The notes: a model not told the origin generated them from the letters alone. Counted from the first letter of the stretch, positions 27,967-36,871 are shown. The stretch: DNA of 64,000 bases from Nakamurella multipartita DSM 44233 (GCF_000024365.1 NC_013235.1:1116001-1180000), one strand, 5' to 3'. A program made the numbers and translations.

Positions 27967-28962
27967 TCACGACTTCGTCGGAGGCGATGAGGCCCCGCCG
28001 CCCATTCGGGTGCCGCCCGCGTCCGGCGGCCGGGATCCCGGTCCGCTGATGAGGTAGTCGGACAAACTCGCGGCGAGATCCACCAGCGTTGCCACGGCGT
28101 GATGATCCGCCAGCCAGGATGCGAACAGCGGTGCCGTCATCCGGCCGTCGGCCGTCATGACCGGTACCGGGACCAGACCGAAAGCAGGATGCCCGCAACC
28201 GACGGCCACTCCTCGTCCGGCGGCCGCATTGGCCATCGCCACCGGCGGCCAGTCGTATTCCTCCGCCGTCCGGTAGACCAGCCCCGCGTGGGCGGTGGCC
28301 TCGTCGATGATGTGCCGGACGTGCCGCCGGCGGTTCGGCAGGATCAGGGCATGCTCGACCAGCTCGGTCAGAGTCACCGACCCGTTCGCGGCAAGATCGT
28401 GAGTAGCCGGAACGAACGCGTACACGGTCCGCCGCGTGACGACCGAGACCGCAAGGTGTCCGGGCGGGATGTCGTCGTCGACGACCAGGTCGGCGTCCGC
28501 GTCGAGCGATGCATAGACCTGTCCCGCCTCGGCCGACCGCACGGCGAGCGGCGGTAGGTCGCGCCACGCGGATGCGATGAAGGGCGCCAGCACGTCGTAG
28601 GCGGTGACGGCGGACGCCGTGACCTGTACCGCCGTGATTGCGCCGCAGGCGATGTCGCCGGCAAAGGACTGGACATCGGTGGCCGTGGCCAGCAGCGTTC
28701 GGGCTCGCGGCAGCAGTTCCCGGCCCGCCGAGGTCAGCACCAGCCGGCCGTCGACGGGCCGGAACAGCACCAGGCCGATCTCCCGTTCCAGCCGGTGGAG
28801 TTGGCGGGACAGGGACGGCTGGCTGACGTACAGCTGCTGGGCCGCGGCGGTCACCGAACCGGCGTCGGCGACGGCGATGAAGCAGCGCAACAGCCGCAGG
28901 TCGACCACGTGCCGGGGACCGACCGTCCGCGAGGAACGACCGCGAGATGCATCCTGTTCCAT
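27967..28962 (-). CDS. LysR-family transcriptional regulator beside lldP and citMHS
   Basis: The 331-residue protein has an N-terminal LysR helix-turn-helix (SVTAAAQQLYVSQPSLSRQL, about residues 32-51) after a 20-residue basic leader, then an effector-binding domain. ATG 28962 is chosen; the open frame extends 135 codons further but without LysR similarity. It is transcribed toward lldP and away from the CitMHS-CoA-transferase-lyase group. It could regulate either, and divergence favours the latter. The C-terminal Pro/Gly-rich tail is not part of the family. Confidence 0.85.
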   Translation of the reverse strand: MEQDASRGRSSRTVGPRHVVDLRLLRCFIAVADAGSVTAAAQQLYVSQPSLSRQLHRLEREIGLVLFRPVDGRLVLTSAGRELLPRARTLLATATDVQSFAGDIACGAITAVQVTASAVTAYDVLAPFIASAWRDLPPLAVRSAEAGQVYASLDADADLVVDDDIPPGHLAVSVVTRRTVYAFVPATHDLAANGSVTLTELVEHALILPNRRRHVRHIIDEATAHAGLVYRTAEEYDWPPVAMANAAAGRGVAVGCGHPAFGLVPVPVMTADGRMTAPLFASWLADHHAVATLVDLAASLSDYLISGPGSRPPDAGGTRMGGGASSPPTKS

Positions 28963-29459
28963 GACCGCCTTTGGACGTGAGTGAGTCGATGGCGATGGCG
29001 TCGGTGATGGTCCGGCGGTCAAGGTCGGCACAGGTAGCCCTCCTACAGGCGGTGAACGTCGTTGTCGCGGGCCGGCCGTGGGGACGGGCAGCGTGCTGAG
29101 GTAGAGAGTCACTCTGGTTACTATGGTAAGACCAAACAATGTCATGACCATAGAGCATGTGTCGGCGCGTGTCCAGAGCTCGCGACGTATCGGCCGGCAA
29201 CCACGGATCGTCGCCAACCGGGCAGTCGTCGCCGCGCGATCCGGGCTGCACCGGCCGGGCCTGTGGGCCGTTCGCATCGGTCGATCCGCAGTGCGTGGGT
29301 TGAGGCAACCCCACCCCCGCACCGCCGCGTGGTCCACCGGTGTCCACAACGACCACAACGACGCCAAAGACGAATAGCCGCACTTGTTTTTCCAAACATC
29401 GACGCTCCGCCATGCGCCCTTACGGTTTGTCTACCAGCGACTTTCCGAAGGGAGCACCG
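28963..29459. promoter_or_regulatory. Intergenic control region with inverted repeat between LysR and CitMHS genes
   Basis: This 497-base stretch has no credible gene and contains the only AT-rich patch in the area. CTATGGT (29121-29127) and ACCATAG (29147-29153) are perfect inverted arms 19 bases apart, suitable for a LysR dimer pair. A ribosome site GAAGGGAG lies at its right end, just before the CitMHS start. I saw no clear -10/-35 pair. Confidence 0.45.
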
Positions 29460-30959
29460 ATGCTCATCGCCCTCGGCTGCGTGATGATCGCAGTCTTCAT
29501 GTACTTGATTCTGAGTAAGAGAATCGTACCGGTGATCGCACTGATTCTGGTGCCGATCACCATGGGCCTGGTTGCGACCGGGACCGGAATTGCCGAAGAC
29601 GTTGAGGGCGGCGTCACCGGCGCCATCATGAAGGCCGTCAAGGACTTCGCGCCGACCGCGGCGCTGCTGTTCTTCGCCATCATCTACTTCGGCCTGATGA
29701 TCGACGTGGGCCTGTTCGATCCGCTGATCCGCTTCATCCTGCGGGTGGTCGGCAACAGCCCGGTGAAGGTCGTCCTGGGCACCGCCCTGCTGGCCGGTGC
29801 GGTCTCCCTGGACGGCGACGGCTCCACCACCTTCATCATCACCGTCTCGGCCCTGCTGCCGATCTACCGCCGGCTGGGAATGAGCCCGGTCGTGCTCTGC
29901 GTGGTCGCCAACCTGGCCAACGGGGTGCTCAACATCGTGCCCTGGGGCGGCCCGACGATCCGGGCCGCGACGGTGCTGAACGTCTCGCCCTCCGAACTGT
30001 TCAACCCGATGGTGCCGGGCATGATCATGGGCATCCTCACCGTCTTCGTGTTGGCCTACTTCCTGGGCCGGAGCGAGAAGAAGCGTCTGCTCAAGTCGGG
30101 GGCGACCCTGGAGACGGTGGCGGCCGAGCTGCGTGGCGGCTCCGGCGGGGGTACCGGCACCGCGGTGCTGACCGGCCCCGGCGCCGGTGGCGGCACCGGC
30201 ACGACCACCGGGGGCGACTTCCCGCCGGTCCCGCCGGCCAACCTGAACCTGTCCTCGATCGCCCGCTCCGAGCTGGGCGTCACCGACAACGACGAGCACT
30301 CCGACATGGAGGACGGCCTCGATCCGAACCGGAAGACCCTGCGGCCCAAGCTGATCTGGTTCAACCTGGCGCTGACCGTCGGCCTGCTGGTCTGCCTCGG
30401 GCTGGACAAGCTGCCTTTGGCCCTGGTGTTCATGGTTGCCGCCGCGGTCGCGCTGGTGGTCAACTTCCCGCAGCAGAAGGATCAGGCCGACCGGATCACC
30501 GCGCACGCCACCTCCATCGTCTCGGTGGTCGCCATGGTGTTCGCCGCCGCGGTACTGGTGGGTGTGCTCTCCGGCACCGGCATGGTGACCGCGATGGCCA
30601 ACGGCATCGTCTCCGCCGTCCCGGAACCGCTGGGTCCGTACTTCGCCGTGATCACCGCGATCCTGTCCATGCCGCTGACGTTCTTCCTGACCAACGACGC
30701 GTTCTACTTCGGCATCCTGCCGATCCTGTCGCAGGCCGCCGGTCACTACGGGATCTCCCCGGTGGAGATGGCGCAGGCGTCGATCATCGGCCAGCCGGTG
30801 CACATGACCAGCCCGCTGGTCCCGGCCATGTTGCTGCTGATCTCGCTGGCTCGGGTGCAGATGGCCGACCATCACAAGAAGGTCATCTGGCGGGCCGTCG
30901 TCTGCTCGATGGTCATGCTGGCCACGGCCCTGGTCCTGGGCGTCATCCCGGTCGGCTGA
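29460..30959 (+). CDS. CitMHS-family citrate/divalent-cation:proton transporter
   Basis: The 499-residue protein has about 12 hydrophobic segments and CitMHS motifs such as GLMIDVGLFDPLIR and LDGDGSTTFIITVSALLP. Members import citrate or related di- and tricarboxylates complexed to magnesium or calcium. ATG 29460 has GAAGGGAG upstream; the open frame reaches further back without similarity. A long hydrophilic Gly/Thr-rich loop lies near residues 225-280. It is the likely importer for the substrate handled by the following CoA-transferase and lyase. Confidence 0.9.
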   Translation: MLIALGCVMIAVFMYLILSKRIVPVIALILVPITMGLVATGTGIAEDVEGGVTGAIMKAVKDFAPTAALLFFAIIYFGLMIDVGLFDPLIRFILRVVGNSPVKVVLGTALLAGAVSLDGDGSTTFIITVSALLPIYRRLGMSPVVLCVVANLANGVLNIVPWGGPTIRAATVLNVSPSELFNPMVPGMIMGILTVFVLAYFLGRSEKKRLLKSGATLETVAAELRGGSGGGTGTAVLTGPGAGGGTGTTTGGDFPPVPPANLNLSSIARSELGVTDNDEHSDMEDGLDPNRKTLRPKLIWFNLALTVGLLVCLGLDKLPLALVFMVAAAVALVVNFPQQKDQADRITAHATSIVSVVAMVFAAAVLVGVLSGTGMVTAMANGIVSAVPEPLGPYFAVITAILSMPLTFFLTNDAFYFGILPILSQAAGHYGISPVEMAQASIIGQPVHMTSPLVPAMLLLISLARVQMADHHKKVIWRAVVCSMVMLATALVLGVIPVG

Positions 30960-30978
30960 TCCACCCGGCCCACCGCCT

Positions 30979-31015
30979 GTCCCGGGTCCGATGCCTCCGC
31001 CGTCGGGCCCGGGAC
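30979..31015 (+). terminator. Hairpin between CitMHS and CoA-transferase genes
   Basis: GTCCCGGGTCCGA (30979-30991) pairs with 31003-31015 over 13 bp with one G-U wobble and an 11-base loop, 19 bases after the transporter stop. There is no T tract. It could be a partial terminator or an RNA-stabilising hairpin that sets different levels for the transporter and the enzymes. Confidence 0.5.
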
Positions 31016-31067
31016 GGCTCCACCCCTCACCCTCTTCCCGACCGCCCCGATCTCGAACAGGAGTGAC

Positions 31068-32333
31068 ATGACCGTCACGCACGAAACGTCCCAGCCCATC
31101 AACGATTCCGTTCTCGACGAGCCCGACCTGCAGGAAAGTCGCCGCCAGCAGGGTCCGCTCGCCGGGTTCCGGGTGATCGACGCGGCCACCGTCTACGCCG
31201 GGCCGCTGGCCGCGACGATGCTCGGTGACTTCGGCGCCGAGGTCATCAAGGTCGAGCACCCCACCGGCGACTCGGCCCGCACCCACGGCTGGCGCAAGCA
31301 GGGCAAGGGTCTGTGGTGGAAGACGTTGGGCCGCAACAAGCGCACGGTCACCGCGAAGCTGTCCGACCCGCAGGGTCGGGAGCTGTTCCTGGAGCTGGTC
31401 CGCACCGCCGACGTGCTGATCGAGAACTTCCGGCCCGGGGTGTTCGAGAAGTGGGACCTGTCGCCGGCCACCCTGCACGAGATCAACCCAGGGCTGATCA
31501 TCCTGCGGGTCACCGGGTTCGGGCAGGAGGGCCCGTACGCGCAGCGGCGGGCGTTCGGCACGCTGATCGAGGCGATGAGCGGCCTGGCCCACATGACCGG
31601 CGACCCCGACGGCCCGCCGACGCTGCCGCCGTTCGGGCTGGCCGACGGCGTGTCCGCGCTGGCCGGCGCCTACGCCGTGACCATGGCGCTGCTGCACAAG
31701 GAGCGGGGCGGCACCGGCCAGGTGATCGACCTGTCCCTGCTGGAACCGCTGCTGCTGATCCTGGGCCCGTCCCCGTCGGTGTACGACCAGCTCGGCCAGG
31801 TGCCCGGACGGCACGGCAACCGGTCCCCGAACAACGCGCCGCGCAACACCTACCTGACCAGGGACGGCCGCTGGGTGGCGGTCTCGACCAGCTCGCTGTC
31901 CGTCGCCGAGCGGGTGCTGACCCTGGTCGGGCACCCCGAGGTCACCACCGAGCCGTGGTTCTCGTCGGCGGGTGAGCGGGTCGAGCACGCCGACGAGTTG
32001 GACGGCTACGTGGCCGACTGGATCGCCGCCCGGGACGAGGCCGAGGTGGTCAGCGAGTTCAACCGGGTCGGCGCCGCGCTGGCCTCGGTCTACACCGTGC
32101 ACGACCTGATGACCGACCCGCACGTGATCGAGCGCGACATCATCACCACCGTCGACGACGAGGACTTCGGGCCGCTGAAGATGCAGAACGTGATGTTCCG
32201 GATGTCGGCCACCCCCGGCGGGATCGACTTCACCGGAAGGGATCTGGGCGCCGACAACGAAGAGGTCTACGTCAAGGAGCTGGGCCACAGCCTCGATCGC
32301 ATCCGCGGTCTGAAGGACGCGGGTGTGCTGTGA
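31068..32333 (+). CDS. CaiB/BaiF-type (class III) CoA-transferase
   Basis: A 421-residue family III CoA-transferase, which moves CoA from a donor such as succinyl-CoA to a carboxylic acid through an aspartyl intermediate. It shows the family start GFRVIDAATVYAGPLAATMLGDFGAEVIKVEHP, conserved NKRTVT, and the predicted nucleophile Asp193 in GLADGVSALAGAYA. AGGAG precedes the ATG. Its stop overlaps the start of the lyase gene by four bases. With a CitE-like lyase next door, it is probably the activating step, for example for citramalate or malate. The exact acid cannot be read from the sequence. Confidence 0.92.
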   Translation: MTVTHETSQPINDSVLDEPDLQESRRQQGPLAGFRVIDAATVYAGPLAATMLGDFGAEVIKVEHPTGDSARTHGWRKQGKGLWWKTLGRNKRTVTAKLSDPQGRELFLELVRTADVLIENFRPGVFEKWDLSPATLHEINPGLIILRVTGFGQEGPYAQRRAFGTLIEAMSGLAHMTGDPDGPPTLPPFGLADGVSALAGAYAVTMALLHKERGGTGQVIDLSLLEPLLLILGPSPSVYDQLGQVPGRHGNRSPNNAPRNTYLTRDGRWVAVSTSSLSVAERVLTLVGHPEVTTEPWFSSAGERVEHADELDGYVADWIAARDEAEVVSEFNRVGAALASVYTVHDLMTDPHVIERDIITTVDDEDFGPLKMQNVMFRMSATPGGIDFTGRDLGADNEEVYVKELGHSLDRIRGLKDAGVL

Positions 32334-33145
32334 GGACGCCGGTCAGCTACCTGTTCGTGCCGGGCCATCGCCCCGATCTGATCGCCAAGTCGGCCCGCTC
32401 CGGGGCCGACGCGGTGGTCGTCGATCTGGAGGATGCCGTGGCCCCGGCCGATCGCCCCGCCGCCCGGGCCACCGTCCGCGAGGCCCTGCTGGCCCGGCGG
32501 GAAGCGCCCACCGGACAGCAGTGTTGGGTCCGGATCAACCAACCGGGCACCGCGGACGCCGAGGCCGACCTGGCCGCCCTCGGCGACCTGCTCACCCACG
32601 CCCGGGTGCCCAAGGTGGACGACCCGGCGCAGATCGACTGGGTTGCCGCGCGGGCCCCGCACCTTCGCACCACCCTGCCGGCCATCGAGTCGGCGGCCGG
32701 GCTGCTCGCCGCGCCGGCGATCGCGGCCCATCCGCGGGTCTGCCGGCTGGGTCTGGGCGGCGTGGATCTGGCCAACGACCTGGGCTGCGACGGCAGTGCC
32801 GCGGCGCTGGCCTACCCCCGGTCGGTGCTGGTGGTCGCCTCGCGCGCGGCCGGCCTGCCCGGCCCGGTGAACAGCGTCTACGCCAAGCTCGATGATCCGG
32901 AGGGTCTGCTCGCGCACGCGCGGGCGGCCCGGGCGATCGGGTTCGGCGCCCAGTCGGCGCTCACCCCGCGGCAGCTGCCGGCGATCACCCAGGTGTTCGG
33001 TCTGGCCCCCGAGCGGATCACCTGGGCCCGGGAGGTGCTCGACGCGTTCCGCGCGGCCGGGGGCGCCGCCTGCCGCACCCCCTCCGGTGACTTCGTCGAC
33101 CTGCCGGTGGCCCAGGAGGCGCAGCGGATCCTGGCCGCGGTCTGA
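32330..33145 (+). CDS. HpcH/HpaI-CitE family CoA-ester lyase
   Basis: The GTG start overlaps the CoA-transferase stop (GTGA). The 271-residue TIM-barrel protein has the CitE features YLFVPGHRPD at the N-terminus, VVVDLEDAV (about 29-37), the metal-binding Glu in PAIESAAGL and Asp in LGGVDLANDLG. Relatives are citrate lyase beta chain, malyl-CoA lyase and (S)-citramalyl-CoA lyase. There are no citD or citF genes, so it is not a citrate lyase complex. A free acyl-CoA lyase acting on the product of the upstream transferase fits better, yielding acetyl-CoA plus pyruvate or glyoxylate. Confidence 0.88.
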   Translation: MRTPVSYLFVPGHRPDLIAKSARSGADAVVVDLEDAVAPADRPAARATVREALLARREAPTGQQCWVRINQPGTADAEADLAALGDLLTHARVPKVDDPAQIDWVAARAPHLRTTLPAIESAAGLLAAPAIAAHPRVCRLGLGGVDLANDLGCDGSAAALAYPRSVLVVASRAAGLPGPVNSVYAKLDDPEGLLAHARAARAIGFGAQSALTPRQLPAITQVFGLAPERITWAREVLDAFRAAGGAACRTPSGDFVDLPVAQEAQRILAAV

Positions 33146-33174
33146 CCCCACCCCCACCCGGCCGTGCCGTGCAG

Positions 33175-33234
33175 TTGATCATGGGAAGAAGCCCGTTCTG
33201 GCGCAGCCAGAACGGGCTTCTTCCCCATGATCAA
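33175..33234. terminator. Long bidirectional terminator between convergent genes
   Basis: A 28-bp arm starting TTGATCATGGGAAGAAGC (33175-33202) pairs with 33206-33234 with a single bulged C and a GCA loop. It separates the convergent lyase and response-regulator genes. Each strand reads the same hairpin, so it can stop transcription from both sides. Confidence 0.85.
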
Positions 33235-33237
33235 CAC

Positions 33238-33296
33238 GGGTGCGGGTGCGGGTGCGGGCGCGGGTGCGGGTCGGGTGCGGCGGGCGGGGGTGCGGG
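33238..33296. repeat. GGGTGC hexamer repeat
   Basis: Five tandem GGGTGC-type units (one is GGGCGC) start at 33238 and decay into GC-rich variants up to the response-regulator stop. The tract is non-coding, lies just outside the long hairpin and is a likely spot for slippage. Confidence 0.7.
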
Positions 33297-33983
33297 TCAG
33301 ACCAGCCGGTACAGCCGCTCGGGGCGGCCGGTCTTGCCGTACTTGAGCCGCACCTGGGCCACCCCGGTCTGCTCCAGGTACTCCAGGTAGCGGCGGGCGC
33401 TGACCCGCGAGATGCCCACCCGCTCGGCGCATTCGGTGGCCGACAGGGCCTCGTCGGCGCTCAGCGAGCGGCGGACCAGATCGGCCGTTTCCCGGCTCAG
33501 GCCCTTGGGCAGGTCGGCCCGCGGCCGGGTGGTCGAGCCGCCGACGCCGAACAGCTGGTCGATCGCACCCTGGTCCACCTCGGCGGTGTCCAGCAGGGCC
33601 CGGGCCTTGCGGAAATGGGCCAGCTTCTCGGCCAACGCGGTGTACTCGAACGGCTTGACCAGGTAGGACATCGCGCCGCCCTGCCAGGCCTCGCGGACCG
33701 CGTCCAGATCGCGCTCCGCGGTGACCACGATGACGTCCACCCGGGGGTGCTCCTGCCGGGCGATCCGGAGCACCTCCAGACCACTCATGTCCGGCAGGTG
33801 CACGTCCAACAGCATCAGATCCGGGCTCAGCTCGGCCAGCTTGGCTAGCGCGTCGATTCCCGTGCTGGCCACCCCGTCCACCCGAAACCCGTTCTGGGTC
33901 TGCAGGAACCGGCAGTGGATGCGGGCCACCATGAAGTCGTCGTCGACGACCAGCACCCCGAACTCGGCCTGCTCGCTGCTCAT
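33297..33983 (-). CDS. CitB/DcuR-family response regulator
   Basis: This 228-residue regulator has a receiver domain with phosphoacceptor Asp60 (LMLLDVHLPDMSG), the acidic pair VVDDD (13-16) and the conserved Lys in YLVKPFE. A winged/helix-turn-helix output domain at about 160-215 (SATECAERVGISRVSARRYL) is typical of the CitB/DctR group that controls di- and tricarboxylate use. Its start overlaps the end of the kinase gene by ATGA, so the two are coupled. Likely targets are the CitMHS, CoA-transferase and lyase genes and the adjacent tctC. Confidence 0.92.
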   Translation of the reverse strand: MSSEQAEFGVLVVDDDFMVARIHCRFLQTQNGFRVDGVASTGIDALAKLAELSPDLMLLDVHLPDMSGLEVLRIARQEHPRVDVIVVTAERDLDAVREAWQGGAMSYLVKPFEYTALAEKLAHFRKARALLDTAEVDQGAIDQLFGVGGSTTRPRADLPKGLSRETADLVRRSLSADEALSATECAERVGISRVSARRYLEYLEQTGVAQVRLKYGKTGRPERLYRLV

Positions 33984-35671
33984 GCCCGCTCCTGTTCCCG
34001 TTCCGATGCATCCGTCGCCGGGTCGGCGTCGGCGGCGTCGCCGGCCACCCGCCCCAGCACCGCGGTGAACACGGCGCCGACGGCGGTGGCCGCGTCCTGA
34101 CCGCTGCGCACGCCGACCCAGCCGCCCCGGCGAAGGCAGATCATCCGCACCAGGGACAGCCCGACTCCGCGCCCGCCGGCGACTGTGGACGACTTGGTGG
34201 AAAAGCCCCGGGCGAAGACGAGATCGTCGGCGTTCTGGGGGATTCCGGGTCCGCTGTCGGCGACCACGATCCGCACCTGGGCCGGATCGGAGACGATCTC
34301 GACGGTCACCGTCGCCTCGGCCGAGTTGGCCACCGCGTCCAGCGCGTTGTCGACCAGGTTGCCCAGCACGGTGCCCACGTCGGTGGACAGGTCGGCGCCG
34401 AGCCGGTCGCAGTGCGAGTCGGGCGACAGGATCAGCTCCACCCGCGACTCGGCGGCCAGGCTGGACTTGGCGATCAACAGCGAGGCCACCGGCGGGTCCT
34501 TGATCAGGTCGCGGATGGTCGAGTCGACCTGGGCCCGCCGCGCGGTGATCGTCGCCAGGTACTCGCGCAGCTCCTCGTACTCTCCGAGCTGGGCCAGTCC
34601 GGAGATGATGTGCAGCTGGTTGTCGAACTCGTGCGTCTGGGCCCGCAGCGTCTCCCCGACACTGCGGGTGGCCCCCAACTGGCGCTGCAGGGCGATTAGG
34701 TCGGATCGGTCGCGCAGGGTGGTCACGGTGCCGATGGCCTGCCCGCTGCGCGGTCCCTCCCGGCCGGCGGTGCGGGCGGTCCGCCGGTTGGCCACCAGGA
34801 ACCGGTCGCGGTGCAGCACGACCACATCGACCCCGGCGGCCCGCCCGGCCAGCACGTCGACCACGTCGTCCTCCAGGCCCAGCTCGTCCACCGGCCGGCC
34901 GACGCAGTTCTCCGGCAGGTCCAGCAGGTCGCGGGCGCCGTCGTTGGCGATGGTGATCCGCCCGCCCGGGTCGACGCCGATGACCCCCTCGCGGATGGAA
35001 TGCAGCAGCGCCTCGCGCTGGTCGGTCAGGGTCGCGATCTCGGCCGGTTCCAGGCCGCGGGTCTGCTTCTTGATCCGCCGGGCCAGCAGGAACGAGCCGG
35101 TCAGGCCGGCCAGCGAGGCCAGGCCGAGCAGGAAGGCGACCTCGGGCACGTCGGAGACCAGCGACGACCAGGCGCTGGGGTAGGCCTCGCCGACCACGGC
35201 CAGCCCGACGGCCGCCGGGTCGCCCGAACTTGCGGTGGCGAACACCGGGGTGCCGGCCACGATCAGCTCGTCCCCGGCCAGGGCCAGATCGCCGTCCCAG
35301 GCGCGCCCGCTCCAGGCGCTGTCGTCGGGCAGGGTCAACCGGGTGCCGACCAGGGTCGGGTCGGTGGCGGCGACGATGGTGCGGTCCAGGTCGGCGATCA
35401 GCACGACCGAGGTGCCCGACTGGATGCGGGTTGACTCCACCACGGGCGCGAGGTCGGCGGCCGCGGTGGCGCTGCCGATCCGGTCGCGCACGGTGGGATT
35501 GGCCGCCAGGCTCTCGGCCGCCCCCAGGATGCGGTCGGCCGCGTTGGTCCGGAACTGGGCCTGGGACTGCCGGGCGGACACGGCCGCGGCCACGATCAGC
35601 ACCAGCGCGACGACGCCGAGTTGGAGCACCAGGAACTTGCCGGCCAGCGTGTGCGGCAGCCAGCGACGCAT
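33980..35671 (-). CDS. CitA/DcuS-family sensor histidine kinase
   Basis: The 563-residue kinase has one transmembrane helix at about 10-33, an extracytoplasmic PAS-like sensor domain of the citrate/malate type (about 35-170, with ADRILGAAESLAANPTVRDR), a second helix at about 176-200, a cytoplasmic PAS (about 215-320), the phospho-acceptor His347 in QTHEFDNQLHIISGL and a C-terminal ATPase domain (NLVDNALDAV, DSGPGIP). This is the standard CitA/DcuS plan for sensing external carboxylates. It is divergent from tctC across a 187-base gap. Confidence 0.93.
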   Translation of the reverse strand: MRRWLPHTLAGKFLVLQLGVVALVLIVAAAVSARQSQAQFRTNAADRILGAAESLAANPTVRDRIGSATAAADLAPVVESTRIQSGTSVVLIADLDRTIVAATDPTLVGTRLTLPDDSAWSGRAWDGDLALAGDELIVAGTPVFATASSGDPAAVGLAVVGEAYPSAWSSLVSDVPEVAFLLGLASLAGLTGSFLLARRIKKQTRGLEPAEIATLTDQREALLHSIREGVIGVDPGGRITIANDGARDLLDLPENCVGRPVDELGLEDDVVDVLAGRAAGVDVVVLHRDRFLVANRRTARTAGREGPRSGQAIGTVTTLRDRSDLIALQRQLGATRSVGETLRAQTHEFDNQLHIISGLAQLGEYEELREYLATITARRAQVDSTIRDLIKDPPVASLLIAKSSLAAESRVELILSPDSHCDRLGADLSTDVGTVLGNLVDNALDAVANSAEATVTVEIVSDPAQVRIVVADSGPGIPQNADDLVFARGFSTKSSTVAGGRGVGLSLVRMICLRRGGWVGVRSGQDAATAVGAVFTAVLGRVAGDAADADPATDASEREQERA

Positions 35672-35792
35672 CAGGCGAGCCTCCTCGCTCGGACCTTTGG
35701 ACCGGTCGGCTCCGTGGCCATCCCCGTGCCCTCACCTTAGGGTGAACCGCTCACCCAGGGTGCCGAGCGCGGGTTGACCACAACGATCACTA

Positions 35793-35815
35793 CGACCTTT
35801 GCGAGCGCAAGGTCG
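35793..35815. promoter_or_regulatory. Palindrome in the kinase-tctC intergenic region
   Basis: CGACCTTTGCG-AG-CGCAAGGTCG is a near-perfect inverted repeat (one unpaired T) midway between the two divergent starts. It is a good candidate for the response-regulator binding site controlling both directions. Confidence 0.5.
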
Positions 35816-35858
35816 ATCGGCCTCGCCGCATGCCAGGCTGGTCCCGAGGAGGCGCACT

Positions 35859-36848
35859 GTGTCCAGGTCGGTCCGCGCGGGCATCGCGCTGCTGCTGGGC
35901 TGCCTGCTGGTCCTGAGCGGGTGCTCGATGGGGACCCTGGTCGAGCCGACCGGGGGCGGCACCGATCGATTGCGGATCATGGTGCCCAACGTCCCGGGCG
36001 GTGGCTACGACGTGACCGCGCGGACTGCGGTGTCGATCGCCGAACGGTCGGGCATCGCCGACGAGCGGATCGCCGTGTTCAACCTGGCCGGCGACCAGGG
36101 CCTGGTCGCGCTGTCCCGGCTGCTGGACGAGACGGGCAACGGGCGGTTGGCCATGTTGATGGGCCTGGGCGTGGTGGGGGCGACGATCGCCACCGGCAGC
36201 TCGCATCGGGTCACCGACGGCACCCCGATCGCCCGCCTGCTGCAGGAACCGGAGGCGGTGCTGGTGCCGGCGGATTCGCCGTACCGGGACCTGGCCGGCC
36301 TGATCGCCGCCTGGCGGGCCGATCCCACTGCCGTCGCGATCGGCGGCGGGTCGGCGGTGGGCGGGCCCGACCACCTGATGACGATGCAGCTCGCGCAGGC
36401 GCTCGGGCTGGACCCCCGGCAGGTGCACTACGGCACGTTCGACGGCGGGGGCGCCCTGCTGCCGGCCCTGCTCGACGACCGGATCGATGTGGCCGTGTCC
36501 AGCCTGGTCGAGTACACCGAGCAGATCCGCTCCGGCCAGCTACGGGTGCTCGCGGTGTCCGGTCCGGACCGGGTCACCGGGGTGGACGCGCCGACGCTGA
36601 CCGAGGCCGGCGTCGACGTCGTGTTCACCAACTGGCGCGGCGTGATCGCCCCACCCGGGATTTCGGCGGCCGACCGGGCCGCGCTGACCGAGCTGTTCGC
36701 CGGCCTCGAGCAGACCCCGGAGTGGCAGCAGAAGCTGGCCGAGAACCACTGGACCGGGGCGTTCCTGGCCGGCGACGAGTTCGACGCGTTCCTGCACGCC
36801 GAGGATCAGCGGGTCCGGAACACCCTGGCCGAACTGGGCCTGGGCTGA
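35859..36848 (+). CDS. TctC-family tricarboxylate-binding lipoprotein (orphan)
   Basis: The GTG start at 35859 has GAGGAGG upstream. The 329-residue product begins with a lipoprotein signal (LLVLSGC, lipid Cys22). It continues as a TctC/Bug-type solute-binding protein: VPNVPGGGYDVTAR near residue 43, VGGPDHLMTMQLA and GVIAPPGISAADRAAL. Such proteins catch carboxylates for TctAB transporters, but no tctA or tctB is present in this window. Being divergent from a CitA-type kinase, it may instead present ligand to the sensor, as proposed for some Bug proteins. An in-frame ATG at 35799 would spoil the signal peptide. Confidence 0.88.
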   Translation: MSRSVRAGIALLLGCLLVLSGCSMGTLVEPTGGGTDRLRIMVPNVPGGGYDVTARTAVSIAERSGIADERIAVFNLAGDQGLVALSRLLDETGNGRLAMLMGLGVVGATIATGSSHRVTDGTPIARLLQEPEAVLVPADSPYRDLAGLIAAWRADPTAVAIGGGSAVGGPDHLMTMQLAQALGLDPRQVHYGTFDGGGALLPALLDDRIDVAVSSLVEYTEQIRSGQLRVLAVSGPDRVTGVDAPTLTEAGVDVVFTNWRGVIAPPGISAADRAALTELFAGLEQTPEWQQKLAENHWTGAFLAGDEFDAFLHAEDQRVRNTLAELGLG

Positions 36849-36871
36849 AACCCGGAGACCGGCCGAGCCGC

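Noticed and set aside
29062-29484. 140-codon + strand open frame in the LysR-CitMHS gap
   Set aside because: No ribosome site, no recognisable similarity, and it runs out of frame into the CitMHS start.
29142-32288. 1048-codon minus-strand open frame opposite the CitMHS and CoA-transferase genes
   Set aside because: Composition is dominated by His, Gln, Asp, Gly and Arg, as expected for the antisense of GC-rich membrane-protein and enzyme genes.
33175-33234. Long inverted repeat considered as a small mobile element or the end of an insertion sequence
   Set aside because: There is no transposase, no target duplication, and its position between convergent stops is typical of a bidirectional terminator.
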